A stretch of 64,000 nt of DNA from Candidatus Laterigemmans baculatus (GCF_010367455.1 NZ_WRPR01000023.1:62001-126000), one strand, 5' to 3'. Positions 26,647-36,287 are shown, counted from the stretch's first letter. Translations and numbers: made by a program. Notes: generated from the sequence alone by a model not told the origin.

Positions 26647-29409
26647 ATGAGCAACTCGAAGGCAGCATTCGACCCCTTCCAGGCACGCGATACGTTCGAC
26701 TCCGGCGATGGTCCGATGACCATCTACCGGCTCAGCCGGTTGGAAGATGCCGGCTTGGGCGCTATCAGCAAGATGCCGTTCTCGATTCGCGTCTTGCTCG
26801 AATCCGTGCTCCGCAACTGCGATGGTTTCCAAGTCACCGAAGAGGACGTTCGCAATCTGGCTGGCTGGAAGGCGGCCGACCCGGCCAAGCAGGAGGTTCC
26901 CTTCAAGCCGGCCCGCGTGGTCCTGCAGGATTTCACCGGCGTTCCAGCGGTGGTCGACTTGGCAGCCATGCGTTCGGCGATGCAACGGCTCGGCGGCGAC
27001 CCGACCAAGATCAATCCGCTGATTCCGGTCGACCTGGTGATCGACCACTCGGTGCAAGTCGACTTCTTTGGCACCGACGAGGCGCTGGGGCGGAACGTCG
27101 ACATCGAGTTCGTTCGCAACCGCGAGCGGTACGAATTCCTTCGCTGGGGCCAGCAGGCGTTCGACAACTTCCGCGTCGTCCCGCCGAATGTGGGGATCGT
27201 GCACCAGGTGAACCTGGAGTATCTGGCGGACGTGGTTTGCGTGCGAAATACCGAGCACGGACCGGTGGCGATGCCCGACACGCTGGTCGGAACCGACAGC
27301 CACACGACGATGATCAATGGGCTCGGCGTGCTCGGCTGGGGCGTCGGCGGGATCGAAGCGGAAGCGAACATGCTCGGCCAGCCGCTCTACATGCTGATGC
27401 CTGAGGTGGTCGGCTTTGAGCTGACCGGGGCGCTGCCCGAAGGGGTCACGGCCACCGACTTGGTGCTGCGGGTCACCGAAGTCCTCCGCCGCGAAGGTGT
27501 CGTCGGCAAATTCGTCGAGTTCTTCGGCAGCGGCGTGTCGCGGATGAGCCTGGCGGACCGGGCGACGATCGCCAACATGGCCCCCGAGTACGGGGCGACG
27601 ATGGGCTTCTTCCCGGTCGACGGCGAGACGTTGAATTACCTCCGGCGGACCGGCCGCGATGAGAAGCTGGTCCAGCGCGTCGAACGCTACAGCAAGGAGC
27701 AGGGGCTGTTCCGCACCGACGATGGTCCCGCACTGAGCTACACCAAGCAATTGCACCTGGACCTGTCGTCGATCGTGCCGGCGCTGGCCGGGCCCAAGCG
27801 TCCGCAGGACCGTGTCGCCCTTTCCGACATGAAGTCGTCGTTCCGCGAATCGTTGACCGCTCCGGTGGCGAATCGCGGGTTTGGGCTCGAAGCGAGCAAG
27901 CTGAAGAACACGGGCCACGTGCACCTCGACGCCTCCAACGGCCACGCCTCCGGCGCTCAAGTCGAGACGGCCGAGGATTACGAGATCGGCCACGGCGCGG
28001 TGGTCATCGCCGCGATCACTTCCTGCACCAACACCAGCAACCCGTCGGTGATGATCGGCGCGGGTTTGGTCGCCAAGCGGGCGGTCGAGCGGGGCTTGAA
28101 GGTCAAGCCGTTCGTAAAGACGAGCCTCGCGCCGGGTTCCCGCGTCGTGACCGACTACCTCGAGAAAGCCGGCCTGACCGACAGCCTCCGCGCCCTCGGC
28201 TTCAACACCGTCGGCTACGGATGCACGACCTGCATCGGCAATAGCGGCCCGCTGCCGGAACCGGTCGCCAAAGCGATCCTCGAAGGGGACTTGGTCGCTT
28301 CGGCGGTCCTCAGCGGCAACCGCAACTTCGAAGGCCGCGTCAATCCGCTAACGCGGGCCAACTACCTGGCCAGCCCGCCGCTGGTCGTCGCCTACGCCTT
28401 GGCCGGGACGACCGACATCGACTTGGCGACCGATCCGATCGGCCAGGACTCGAGCGGCCAGGACGTGTACCTCAAGGACATCTGGCCGTCGACTCAAGAA
28501 GTCAACGATACGATCGCTCGCGTCGTCGACCCCAAAGCCTTCGTCGAAGAATACAGCGAGGCGGTCAAGGGAGGCGAGCACTGGAACGCCCTCGAGTCGT
28601 CCGGCGGTAATATCTACGACTGGGACGAGTCGAGCACCTACATCCAGGAACCGCCCTTCCTCGCTTCGGTCACCGCGGAAGTTCCCGACGTGCAGCCGAT
28701 CCAAGGTGCCCGCGTGCTGGCGCTGCTCGGCGACTCGGTCACGACCGACCATATCTCGCCGGCCGGAGCGATCGCCAAGGATGGGCCGGCGGGTCGGTAT
28801 CTGCAGGAGCACGGCATCAAGCCGGCGGACTTCAACAGCTTCGGGAGCCGCCGCGGCAACGACCGCGTGATGGTTCGCGGGACATTCGCCAACATCCGGA
28901 TTCGCAACCAGCTGGCTCCCGGCACCGAAGGGGGCTGGACCACGCACCTGCCCGACGGCGAAGTGATGAGCATCTACGACGCGGCGATGAAGTATATCGC
29001 CGACGAGGTGCCGCTGATCGTGCTGGCCGGGGCCGAGTACGGCACTGGCAGCAGCCGCGACTGGGCCGCCAAGGGAACGCAGTTGCTCGGCGTCAAGGCG
29101 GTCATCGCCGCCAGTTACGAGCGGATCCACCGCAGCAATCTGGTCGGGATGGGCGTCCTGCCGCTGCAGTTCGCCGAAGGGGAGACCTGGGAGTCGCTGG
29201 GGCTGACCGGTGAAGAGACGTACGACATCCAAGGGCTGACGAACGATCTCGAGCCGCGGAGTACGCTCGAAGTCCGCGCGACCTCGCCCGACGGATCGGT
29301 CAAAACCTTCCCCTGCGTCGTCCGGATCGATACGCCAGTCGAAGTAGGCTACTACCGCAACGGTGGCATCCTCAATACGGTCCTCCGCGCCTTGGCCGCC
29401 GAAGCCTGA
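26647..29409 (+). CDS. acnA: Aconitate hydratase AcnA
   Basis: 920 aa from ATG 26647 ([11 protein letters not shown]); an upstream frame to 26515 is not homologous. IRP/AcnA family: [54 protein letters not shown], the cluster-ligand segments [13 protein letters not shown] and [13 protein letters not shown], then [24 protein letters not shown] and [18 protein letters not shown]. The three cysteine ligands for the 4Fe-4S cluster are present. It isomerises citrate to isocitrate in the TCA cycle. Confidence 0.97.
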   Translation: MSNSKAAFDPFQARDTFDSGDGPMTIYRLSRLEDAGLGAISKMPFSIRVLLESVLRNCDGFQVTEEDVRNLAGWKAADPAKQEVPFKPARVVLQDFTGVPAVVDLAAMRSAMQRLGGDPTKINPLIPVDLVIDHSVQVDFFGTDEALGRNVDIEFVRNRERYEFLRWGQQAFDNFRVVPPNVGIVHQVNLEYLADVVCVRNTEHGPVAMPDTLVGTDSHTTMINGLGVLGWGVGGIEAEANMLGQPLYMLMPEVVGFELTGALPEGVTATDLVLRVTEVLRREGVVGKFVEFFGSGVSRMSLADRATIANMAPEYGATMGFFPVDGETLNYLRRTGRDEKLVQRVERYSKEQGLFRTDDGPALSYTKQLHLDLSSIVPALAGPKRPQDRVALSDMKSSFRESLTAPVANRGFGLEASKLKNTGHVHLDASNGHASGAQVETAEDYEIGHGAVVIAAITSCTNTSNPSVMIGAGLVAKRAVERGLKVKPFVKTSLAPGSRVVTDYLEKAGLTDSLRALGFNTVGYGCTTCIGNSGPLPEPVAKAILEGDLVASAVLSGNRNFEGRVNPLTRANYLASPPLVVAYALAGTTDIDLATDPIGQDSSGQDVYLKDIWPSTQEVNDTIARVVDPKAFVEEYSEAVKGGEHWNALESSGGNIYDWDESSTYIQEPPFLASVTAEVPDVQPIQGARVLALLGDSVTTDHISPAGAIAKDGPAGRYLQEHGIKPADFNSFGSRRGNDRVMVRGTFANIRIRNQLAPGTEGGWTTHLPDGEVMSIYDAAMKYIADEVPLIVLAGAEYGTGSSRDWAAKGTQLLGVKAVIAASYERIHRSNLVGMGVLPLQFAEGETWESLGLTGEETYDIQGLTNDLEPRSTLEVRATSPDGSVKTFPCVVRIDTPVEVGYYRNGGILNTVLRALAAEA

Positions 29410-29452
29410 GCCGGGACCGAAGGATTCGGGATCGGGGATCGGAAATCCTTTG

Positions 29453-29709
29453 ATCAGCCGCCACGCGCTAGCGTCCGGTTCCCGCACACGCTGTGGGAAC
29501 CGGACGCTAGACTCTGTTAGAAAACTCCCTTTTGGCATTACCCTCCCCCCGGGAGGGTCGGGCTCTCAGGCCCGGGGAGGGCTCGCTGAATCTGCACGCG
29601 TTTAGGGCTCTACGTCGCGCATCACCCTCCCCGCTCGTTCCTCGCGACCCTCCCGGGGGGAGGGTGTCGTTGCGGGTTTTCTGACAGAGCCTCGCGCGTG
29701 GCGGCTGAT
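29453..29709. repeat. Five-level nested inverted-repeat element
   Basis: Pairs from the outside in: 29453-29468 with 29694-29709 (16 bp perfect, atcagccgccacgcgc); about 29512-29527 with 29675-29690 (ctctgttagaaaac type, one mismatch); 29540-29560 with 29645-29665 (21 bp perfect); and 29573-29581 with 29626-29634 (9 bp). A separate perfect 16-bp hairpin (29468-29483 with 29495-29510) sits inside the left flank. Located downstream of acnA; no gene in 29410-29966. Confidence 0.9.
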
Positions 29710-29966
29710 TTCATTGGGCCTTCCACCGCGGACAATCGGCTCAGCCCTCAGCGTCCGCTCAATCCGAACGCTTTTGCCAGGCGGCGGCGGAATTCTTGCG
29801 GATTAGGAAAGAAGCGGGGGCTAGCGAAGTCGATAGGGATCTCCAGCACACCATGTGGTGCGTTGCGTTGCATTCGACTGACCCTTAAGGCGGCTGTGCC
29901 GTTGGTCGGATGAGAATACGACGCCGAAGACAACAAAGTATCCCTGGATCTCTGGAGATTTCACCG

Positions 29967-30461
29967 ATGCGTCGTGTGATCGCCCCCGCCTTCTTGGCCA
30001 TGTTCCTGTTTGCCGGCAGCTCGGCCAGCGCCGGTTTCGGTCTGTTCCACCACTCGAACGGCTGCGACAGCTGCGCCGTCGAGCCCACCTGCGGCTGCGA
30101 AATCGTCGAGCCCTCGTGTGGCTACGAAGTCGCTGAGCCCTGCTGCGACAGCGGACACCGCTGCGGCGGACTGCTCCACAAGCTGTTCCACCACAAGAAG
30201 CACAATGCTTGCGACGCCGGTTGCGGCTGTGCGGTCGAGCCGTCCTGCGGCTTCGAAGTCGCTCCGGTCGACTGTGGTTGTGCGGTGGAGCCGGCTTGCG
30301 GCAGCGAAGTCGTTGCTCCTTGCTGTGGCTCGCACCACAAGCGGGGCGGCCTCTTCCACAAGCTGTTCCACCACAAGAAGCACCGCGGCTGCGATGCCTG
30401 CTGCGACGTCGAGCCGAGCTGCGGCTACGAAGTCGCGCCGAGCTGCGGCTGCGGACTGTAA
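29967..30461 (+). CDS. Secreted Cys/His-rich repeat protein
   Basis: 164 aa from ATG 29967, which begins a clean signal peptide (RRVIAPAFLAMFLFAGSSASA). The mature protein is built of repeated Cys pairs of the form ExxCGxEVxxxC, plus two near-identical blocks with HHKRGGLFHKLFHHKKH or GGLLHKLFHHKKH. More than 25 cysteines and many histidines suggest metal binding or extensive disulfides. No known domain is recognised; internal duplication is evident in both DNA and protein. Not obviously in an operon. Confidence 0.75.
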   Translation: MRRVIAPAFLAMFLFAGSSASAGFGLFHHSNGCDSCAVEPTCGCEIVEPSCGYEVAEPCCDSGHRCGGLLHKLFHHKKHNACDAGCGCAVEPSCGFEVAPVDCGCAVEPACGSEVVAPCCGSHHKRGGLFHKLFHHKKHRGCDACCDVEPSCGYEVAPSCGCGL

Positions 30462-30672
30462 GCGAATCGCATGATCGAACTCCGTCTCGTATTCGACGCC
30501 CCCTTCCCACACGCGTGGTCCGGCGAGCCCAGAATGCCAACTCGGCATCGCCCCCACCCTGGTTGACGTCGAAGCCAACGCGAGGCGATCAGTTCGCATC
30601 GATTCCTAGCTGAAAACCTCCCGATCCCCGGTGAAACATAGGTTTCCCCGGGGGTTGGTCGTTTGTAGGGGA

Positions 30673-30896
30673 GGTAGCCGGTAGCCGGTAGCCGGTAGCC
30701 GGTAGCCGGTAGCCGGTAGCAGGAAGCCGGTAGCCGGTAGCCGGTAGCCGGTAGCTGGTAGCCGGTAGCCGGTAGCCGGTAGCCGGTAGCAGGTAGCCGG
30801 TAGCCGGTAGCAGGTAGCAGGTAGCCGGTAGCCGGTAGCCGGTAGCCGGTAGCCGGTAGCAGGTAGCAGGTAGCAGGTAGCAGGTAGCAGGTAGCT
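30673..30896. repeat. 7-bp tandem array, 32 units (GGTAGCC/GGTAGCA)
   Basis: 224 bp made of exactly 32 contiguous 7-bp units. Most are ggtagcc; about a quarter are ggtagca, with single ggaagcc and ggtagct variants. The ggtagca units concentrate at the right end. Because 7 is not a multiple of 3, every frame reads a periodic peptide (for example LPATGYR on the minus strand), which is an artefact. Confidence 0.95.
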
Positions 30897-30907
30897 GTGG
30901 TCCTCGC

Positions 30908-31059
30908 ACTCAGCGAAGCGGTACTCGTACTCGTACTCGTATCCGGCCCGGCAGTCCGCCAAACTCGACACGAGTACCGCTTCGCTGAGTACGAGCTACT
31001 ACGTCAGGCTTTCCAACCTGACAATTTCCGGATTGGTCAGACTGGAAAGCCTGGCGTAC
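30908..31059. repeat. Two inverted-repeat modules upstream of the tig terminator
   Basis: First module: 30908-30928 (actcagcgaagcggtactcg core) and 30970-30990 are perfect 21-bp reverse complements. Second: 31000-31022 (tacgtcaggctttccaacc) and 31037-31059 form an imperfect inverted pair. Both recur elsewhere in the window (17.4, 37.7 and 61.9 kb). Confidence 0.85.
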
Positions 31060-31073
31060 TGAGGGCGGCAACG

Positions 31074-31103
31074 AAAAACGCCCGCTGGGGTCAGCGGGCG
31101 TTT
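31074..31103 (-). terminator. Rho-independent terminator of tig
   Basis: 11-bp perfect stem (31076-31086 with 31093-31103, aaacgcccgct arm), 6-nt loop, and a T-run on the minus strand, 40 bp after the tig stop. Confidence 0.85.
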
Positions 31104-31142
31104 GGGTGAAGCGTGGGGGAGCGAGTGAAGAGCCGTGGCGAA

Positions 31143-32639
31143 TTACGGCTTCTTCTTGTCCTCTTCCTTCTCTTTCGGGCTTTTGTCTTCGTGCTTCGCC
31201 TCGGGGATCGAATCGGTTTCCTTCGTTCCCAAGACGTTGTGGTAGACGGCGAACTCCTTGTCGTCTTGGCCTTCGGCTTGCGGCTCGTCGCTGACTTCGG
31301 CCGCGGCGGTGATCATCTCGATAACTTTGCGTTCGACGATCTGATTCCGCAGGGCGTCCATCTGGCCGCTCTTTTCCAGCCGAGCGCGAACGCGGCGGAC
31401 CGGCATGTCGCTCTGCTCGGCGATCAGCTCGATTTCCTGCTGGTAATCTTCCGCCGTCGCGTCGACTTTCTCGTCTTCGGCGATCTGCTCGAGGACGAAG
31501 TGCTCGCGGAGCGAGGCTTCGGTCTGGGTTTGGGCGTTCTGCCGCATGGTGTTGACCAGACGACGGACGGTGTCGTCGTCAAAACCGCTGCGACGCAGTT
31601 CGAGGATCTTGCGATCGAGCTCACGACGCGTCTGGCGACGGACCAGGTCCGGGGGCAGTTCCCACTCGGCGTCGCCGATCAGGTTCTCGACGATCTGTTT
31701 CCGCAGCGCCTGTTCCTGGCGGTAGACCACCTGACGCTGGAGGCTGCTGCGAACGAACTCGTAGAACTCCTCCTTGCTGTCGAAGTCGCCGATCTCGCGG
31801 AGGTACGACTCGGTCAGCTCGGGAAGTTGCTTGCGGGAGACTTCGACGACCGTGAATTCGGCGTCGAGCTCCTTGCCCCGCATGTCTTCGCGGGGAGCTT
31901 CGGCGCTGATCTTGACCTTAGCTTTGCGGGTGTCCCCTTCGCGGGCTCCCTGAAGCGCTTCCCCAAAATTGTCGCAGACGCCGTCGGAGAAGCTCAGGCG
32001 ATCGGTCAGCTGGACGCGTTCTTCGTCCATTTCCGAGATCACCCGGCCGTCGCTCAGGAAGCGGGCGGTCAGGAGCAGCGAATCGCCCTCGGCGGCCGGT
32101 TCATCGGTCGCTTCGGCCTGAGCGTTACGACCGAGCAAGCCCTTGACCGCTTTCTCGACCGCTTCGTCGGTGATTTCTTCGCTGGGCCGCGTGAGTTTCA
32201 GCTCTTTCCAGTTCGGCGTTTCGAACTCGGGCCGCACCTCGACCTTGAACTCGTAGCGGAAGTCGCCTCCTTCGGGGAGCTCGATCGACTCGTAGTCGAA
32301 GTCGGGCTCGCTGATCGCGGAGAACTCGGCCGAGTCGGTGACTTGCGAGAGGCTGTCCATCAAGAGCGAGCTCTTGACCTGATCCGAGACGCGGTCGCGA
32401 AATTGTTTCTCGACCAGCTTCCGCGGGGCGCGGCCGGCGCGGAAGCCGGGAACCTGAGCTTCGGGAACCAGCTCGTCGTAAGCGTCCCGCATGTACCGTT
32501 CGACTTCCGCGTGGGGGATCGTGACCACCACGTGACGCAGGCATGCCTGCGGGCTGTCGACCTTGATGTCCAACTTCAGCGGGGTTTTCTCGCCTTCGCT
32601 GGCGACAGGCGAATCGGACTGCAGATCGGACGTGGACAT
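31143..32639 (-). CDS. tig: Trigger factor
   Basis: 498 aa, longer than the usual 430-450. The N-terminal ribosome-binding domain contains VPGFRAGRAPRKLVEKQF, the G-F-R-x-G-x-x-P signature. The middle (about 165-265) corresponds to the FKBP-type PPIase domain but is poorly conserved (SLLLTARFLSDGRVISEMDE). The C-terminal chaperone arms follow (about 270-440), then a Lys/Glu-rich tail ending EEDKKKP. It binds nascent chains at the exit tunnel. It stands alone here; clpP/clpX are not adjacent in the window. Confidence 0.93.
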   Translation of the reverse strand: MSTSDLQSDSPVASEGEKTPLKLDIKVDSPQACLRHVVVTIPHAEVERYMRDAYDELVPEAQVPGFRAGRAPRKLVEKQFRDRVSDQVKSSLLMDSLSQVTDSAEFSAISEPDFDYESIELPEGGDFRYEFKVEVRPEFETPNWKELKLTRPSEEITDEAVEKAVKGLLGRNAQAEATDEPAAEGDSLLLTARFLSDGRVISEMDEERVQLTDRLSFSDGVCDNFGEALQGAREGDTRKAKVKISAEAPREDMRGKELDAEFTVVEVSRKQLPELTESYLREIGDFDSKEEFYEFVRSSLQRQVVYRQEQALRKQIVENLIGDAEWELPPDLVRRQTRRELDRKILELRRSGFDDDTVRRLVNTMRQNAQTQTEASLREHFVLEQIAEDEKVDATAEDYQQEIELIAEQSDMPVRRVRARLEKSGQMDALRNQIVERKVIEMITAAAEVSDEPQAEGQDDKEFAVYHNVLGTKETDSIPEAKHEDKSPKEKEEDKKKP

Positions 32640-32836
32640 AGACGTAGCGTGCCTTCGCGGTAGGGTAGCGTGCGGGGGTGATTCGCGACCGAACGGGCCG
32701 AGAACTCAAGCTGGCCGAGATCTGGATGAGTCGTCGGTGGCAATCCGTCGCCTACCCATACTCCGCCTGCCACGAGTGTCCTCAGGGACCTGCCGGCGGC
32801 GTGGGGACAGAATTGAAACGAACGATTGGGAGCAAG

Positions 32837-32909
32837 AGCGGCTGATGGGATTCGAACCCACGACAACAACGTTGGCAACGTTGTGCTCTACCAACTGAGC
32901 TACAGCCGC
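32837..32909 (-). tRNA. tRNA-Gly (GCC anticodon)
   Basis: Complete cloverleaf on the minus strand: 7-bp acceptor stem (32903-32909 with 32838-32844), D arm GCTCAGTTGGTAGAGC, anticodon stem CAACG/CGTTG around loop TTGCCAA, T loop TTCGAAT. Discriminator U as usual for tRNA-Gly; CCA is not encoded. Located between tig and the KAS III-like gene. Confidence 0.95.
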
Positions 32910-33380
32910 AAATGCTCTTCTCAAGGTCAACTGAACGATGCTCGCGATCGACTCGCCGCCGCTGGCGGGAATCCCTCGCGAACTTCAGCTCCCAATCTTT
33001 TCTTTCAAACTTGACGCTGGTTCAAGTTACTCGTTTCGTCCGCTGAGATCGAGCCCGGGTAGGGACCGGAACGTTCTCGCTCAGCAGCGAAGGAGCCAGA
33101 TTATAGATCCGCGGCCAACCCTTGCAAGGCCTCCCCGCGGGAGCGTCAAAATTCCCAAGATGACCGTACTATCGTCGCGGCCACGGGCTTTACTTGAACC
33201 AACTTTGTCCACCGTTTCAAGGGCCCACGTAGATTTCAGCCGCCCGCCACGATTTGCCAGGCCTCGCTTGTTTCGCATTGGCGGTTCGTGATATTTTCCA
33301 GCCACGGCTCCGCGGTCCTTTTCGGGAGCCTCTCCGGAACGCCTCTCCTCGCCCCCGAAACGACTGCCCGACGACTGCCC
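32910..33380. other. Non-coding gap before the KAS III-like gene
   Basis: About 470 bp with no supported gene or recognised RNA. It should hold the promoters of tRNA-Gly (leftward) and of the KAS III-like gene (rightward). Part of it (33288-33380) is open in frame with the downstream gene but lacks family similarity. Confidence 0.5.
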
Positions 33381-34436
33381 GTGCCGCACGCGAAAATCGG
33401 TCCGATCGCCGTTCATCTGCCGAGCCGGGTCGAGACGAACGACCAATTGCAGGCGGAGTATCCCAACTGGGATCTCGAGCTGATCGCCTCCAAGACGGGC
33501 ATCTATCGGCGGCACATCGCCGCTCCCGAGGAAACCGCTTCGGATCTGGCCGTTGCCGCGGCGGAGAAGCTCTTCGCCCAGGAGCAGATCGACCCCGCGT
33601 CGATCGACTTTCTCCTGTATTGCACGCAAACCCCCGATTACCCGCTGCCGACGACCAGCTGCCTGATCCAGGATCGGCTGGGGCTGCCGGTGCACTGCGG
33701 GGCGCTCGACTACAACCTTGGCTGTAGCGGCTTCGTCTACGGTTTGGCGCTGGCCGACGGGCTGATTCGCTCGGGGGCGGTCCGCCGAGTGCTCCTGCTG
33801 ACGGCCGAAACGTACAGCAAGTACATCGACCCGGCCGACCGCAGCCTCCGCACGATCTTTGGCGACGGTGCGGCGGCGACGCTGGTCGAAGCCGATCCAG
33901 AGTGTTCGCTGTTCGGCTTTCGCTTCGGGACCGACGGGAGCGGGGCCGACACGCTGCTGGTCAGCGATGGCGGGGCTCGCGCGACGGCCGATCGGATCAA
34001 GCCGCGACACCGTAAGCGATGGGACAGCCGGCTCTACATGGACGGCCCGAGCTTGATCAATTTCACCGTCGACGCCGTCCCGCGGCTGGTCGATCAGATC
34101 CTGCAGCGGGAAGGCTACTCCAAAGACCAGATCGAACTGTTCCTGATGCATCAAGCGACCCGCAAGATGCTCGAGCAACTGCAGTCCCGGATGGAAGTCG
34201 ACGAGCAGCGGATGCCGATCGTGCTGGAGAACTGCGGGAACACCGTCTCGGCGACGATTCCAATCCTGATCCACACCCTGCGCGGGACGGGCGTGCTCCG
34301 CCCCGACGAGCTGAACATGATGGTCGGCTTTGGCGTCGGATGGTCCTGGGCCGGCTGCCTCTGGCGAGACACCTACCGCAGTCCTGCTCACGGCAGCCTT
34401 AATCACGGCAGCCTTAATCACAGCAGCCATGAATAG
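33381..34436 (+). CDS. 3-oxoacyl-ACP synthase III (FabH-like)
   Basis: 351 aa from GTG 33381; an ATG at 33288 would add 31 residues unlike the family. Thiolase-fold KAS III with the full catalytic triad: C115 in YNLGCSGFVYG, H257 in FLMHQATRKML, N287 in ENCGNTVSATIP. KTGIYRRHIA near the start and GFGVGWSWAG at the end fit. It would condense an acyl-CoA with malonyl-ACP. No other fatty-acid genes are nearby, so it may be a secondary KAS III, not the housekeeping FabH. The C-terminus ends in a short duplicated segment (HGSLNHGSLNHSSH) and overlaps the next start by 8 bp. Confidence 0.85.
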   Translation: MPHAKIGPIAVHLPSRVETNDQLQAEYPNWDLELIASKTGIYRRHIAAPEETASDLAVAAAEKLFAQEQIDPASIDFLLYCTQTPDYPLPTTSCLIQDRLGLPVHCGALDYNLGCSGFVYGLALADGLIRSGAVRRVLLLTAETYSKYIDPADRSLRTIFGDGAAATLVEADPECSLFGFRFGTDGSGADTLLVSDGGARATADRIKPRHRKRWDSRLYMDGPSLINFTVDAVPRLVDQILQREGYSKDQIELFLMHQATRKMLEQLQSRMEVDEQRMPIVLENCGNTVSATIPILIHTLRGTGVLRPDELNMMVGFGVGWSWAGCLWRDTYRSPAHGSLNHGSLNHSSHE

Positions 34437-34977
34437 CTCGATCGAAGGCCGCCTCCTGATCGCGGCCCCGGTGCTCTGCGATCCCAATTTCTTTCGCTCG
34501 GTGATCTACATCGCCCGGCATTCCTCCGAGGGAGCGTTCGGGATCCTGTTAAATCGTCCGAGCAACCTGCGGTTAGAGGACATCATGGAGCAGGCTCGGG
34601 GGCACCGCCCGCGGCGCCGGGACGCGATCTACGTCGGGGGTCCAGTCGAAGGGCCGCTGCTGGCGCTACACCAGCTCGAAAACTTGGGGGATGTGTACCC
34701 CGGCGGCGTGTGGCTGACTAGCGACGACGACCATCTGATGATGCTGGCCGATCGCCCCGACGTCTCTGCCCGGTTTTTCAGCGGTTACAGCGGCTGGGGG
34801 CCCGGTCAGCTTGAAGCCGAACTGGATGCCGGCGGGTGGATGGTCGGCCAGTTCCTTCCCGAGCAGCTCTACGGCGATGCGGAGCGGATTTGGGAAGTCG
34901 CGGTCAAACGCCAGGGGCAGGAGGTGCTCCGCAGCGTCATCCCCGATTCCGGCAAGGTCGACCCCGGAGTCAATTGA
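34429..34977 (+). CDS. YqgE/AlgH family protein (UPF0301)
   Basis: 182 aa from ATG 34429. Family hallmarks: GRLLIAAPVLCDPNFFRSVIYIARHSSEGAFGILLNRP, IYVGGPVEGPLLALH, FSGYSGWGPGQLEAEL and GGWMVGQFLPEQLY. Function of the family is poorly defined; AlgH affects alginate regulation in Pseudomonas. It overlaps the KAS III-like gene by 8 bp, and a phosphatase gene follows after 24 bp, suggesting one transcript. Confidence 0.9.
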   Translation: MNSSIEGRLLIAAPVLCDPNFFRSVIYIARHSSEGAFGILLNRPSNLRLEDIMEQARGHRPRRRDAIYVGGPVEGPLLALHQLENLGDVYPGGVWLTSDDDHLMMLADRPDVSARFFSGYSGWGPGQLEAELDAGGWMVGQFLPEQLYGDAERIWEVAVKRQGQEVLRSVIPDSGKVDPGVN

Positions 34978-35001
34978 ACACCTGGAGTGAATTGAGCAAC
35001 C

Positions 35002-35712
35002 GTGGGTAGGACGATCGCAATCGGGGACATCCACGGCTGCCGCAAGGCGCTTGCAAAACTCCTGGAAACGCTCCGCTTGGAGCGCGACGATACCCTCGTC
35101 ACACTCGGCGATTATGTCGACCGAGGACCCGACAGCCGGGGCGTCATCGAGGAACTGCTCGAAGTCCGCAAGAGCTGCCAGCTGGTCGCGCTCAGCGGAA
35201 ACCACGAGTGGATGATGCTCGGCTCGCGGACGATCGGAACGCCCACGCTGCATTGGCTCAAAGCCGGTGGGCTGGCGACGCTCGAGAGCTACGGCGGAAC
35301 GTTGGCAAAAGTCCCGGACGACCACTTTGCCTTTCTATGCTCGCTCCGCAGTCATCACGAAACCGACGCGGCGATCCTGGTCCACGCGGGATACCTGCCC
35401 GATCGGGAGATGCACGAGCAAACCAACGAGACGCTCTACTGGGACCACATTCGCAGCTCCAATCCACCGCCGCCTCACCAGAGCGGTAAGACGGCAATCG
35501 TGGGGCATTCGCCGCAGCGAAATGGCGTGCCGCTCGACCTCGGGCATTTGCTCTGTATCGATACCTACTGCTGCGGAGGGCAATGGCTGACGGCGGTCGA
35601 CCTTGAATCGCGAGAGATCTGGCAAACGAACCTCAATGGCGGATTGCGTCGCGATCCGCTCCGCGCTCTTCGCAACGGCTATCGCCACTGCTTCGGTTCG
35701 TCGCGCAAATAA
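35002..35712 (+). CDS. Serine/threonine-type metallophosphatase
   Basis: 236 aa from GTG 35002. The calcineurin-like core is explicit: GDIHGCRKAL, GDYVDRGPDSRG, GNHEWMM, then VHAGYLP and VGHSPQ, which supply the metal-binding Asp, His and Asn residues. Close to bacterial PrpA/PrpE or ApaH-like enzymes; protein phosphatase and diadenosine polyphosphatase activities cannot be told apart by sequence alone. Likely co-transcribed with the AlgH-like gene. Confidence 0.85.
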   Translation: MGRTIAIGDIHGCRKALAKLLETLRLERDDTLVTLGDYVDRGPDSRGVIEELLEVRKSCQLVALSGNHEWMMLGSRTIGTPTLHWLKAGGLATLESYGGTLAKVPDDHFAFLCSLRSHHETDAAILVHAGYLPDREMHEQTNETLYWDHIRSSNPPPPHQSGKTAIVGHSPQRNGVPLDLGHLLCIDTYCCGGQWLTAVDLESREIWQTNLNGGLRRDPLRALRNGYRHCFGSSRK

Positions 35713-35765
35713 TCCCGCTCGCTCCACGACTTCCGCTCCCCGCCAACGACTGCAGGGGCGACCGC

Positions 35766-36287
35766 CTACTGCAGGGGCGACCGGCCTACTGCGAGTTTGG
35801 CGATGGCCAAGGGATTGGTTCGCACCGGCCCGGATTGCGAAGCGAGCGGTTCATCTCCAGTCTCAACCGCTTCGGTCGGCTCGATCTTCAGGGGCTCGCT
35901 GTCGAGCGGCTCGACTCCACGCGGTCCCGGGAGTTCCTCGACCGGTGCGCAGAACGGGTTGCCGCAGATCGGGGCCGGCGGGACCACAAAGTCGGCGAGG
36001 TGGCGGGAGTGATAGCCGCTCCCGGCTTCGACCTGCGGAAGGGAAGCAAAGGGACTGATCCCATAGGGTCGCGCGTGCCGAGCCCCGTAGTAGACTGGCG
36101 GGTTCACCGCAAAGTACGGTGGCGTCCGCACCGAAGTGCTGTAGCGAATGCCGTAGGGCTGATAGAAGCCGGAGAAGTAGGGCAGGTGCTCGAACCCGTG
36201 AGCAAATCCATTGGCGGCTTCCGCCGACGGCAGCGAAACGAATGTGGCCGAGATGGCGACCAGTGAAAGCAAAGAGTGGCGAATCAT
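35766..36287 (-). CDS. Exported protein of unknown function, Tyr/Pro-rich
   Basis: 173 aa from ATG 36287, which opens a clean signal peptide (IRHSLLSLVAISATFVSLPSAEAA). The mature part begins with an aromatic, Pro-rich stretch (FEHLPYFSGFYQPYGI, PPYFAVNPPVYYGA) and continues with a Cys pair (ICGNPFCAPVEE) and an acidic Pro-rich tail. No known domain. Looks like a small planctomycete envelope protein. Confidence 0.6.
   Translation of the reverse strand: MIRHSLLSLVAISATFVSLPSAEAANGFAHGFEHLPYFSGFYQPYGIRYSTSVRTPPYFAVNPPVYYGARHARPYGISPFASLPQVEAGSGYHSRHLADFVVPPAPICGNPFCAPVEELPGPRGVEPLDSEPLKIEPTEAVETGDEPLASQSGPVRTNPLAIAKLAVGRSPLQ

Noticed and set aside
29410-29966. Possible insertion sequence
   Set aside because: Terminal inverted repeats are present but there is no transposase frame inside; classed as a nested non-coding element.
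30673-30896. Possible CRISPR array
   Set aside because: Units are 7 bp, contiguous and without spacers; no cas genes. The 21-bp and 16-bp arrays also lack spacers.
30589-30971. Short frames with repeated LPATGYR peptides
   Set aside because: Produced by the 7-bp array read in three frames; LPxTG similarity to a sortase signal is accidental.
31113-32663. Open frame of 516 codons on the + strand
   Set aside because: Antisense to trigger factor; hydrophobic/acidic pattern is the complement of the Tig codons, and it crosses the tig terminator.
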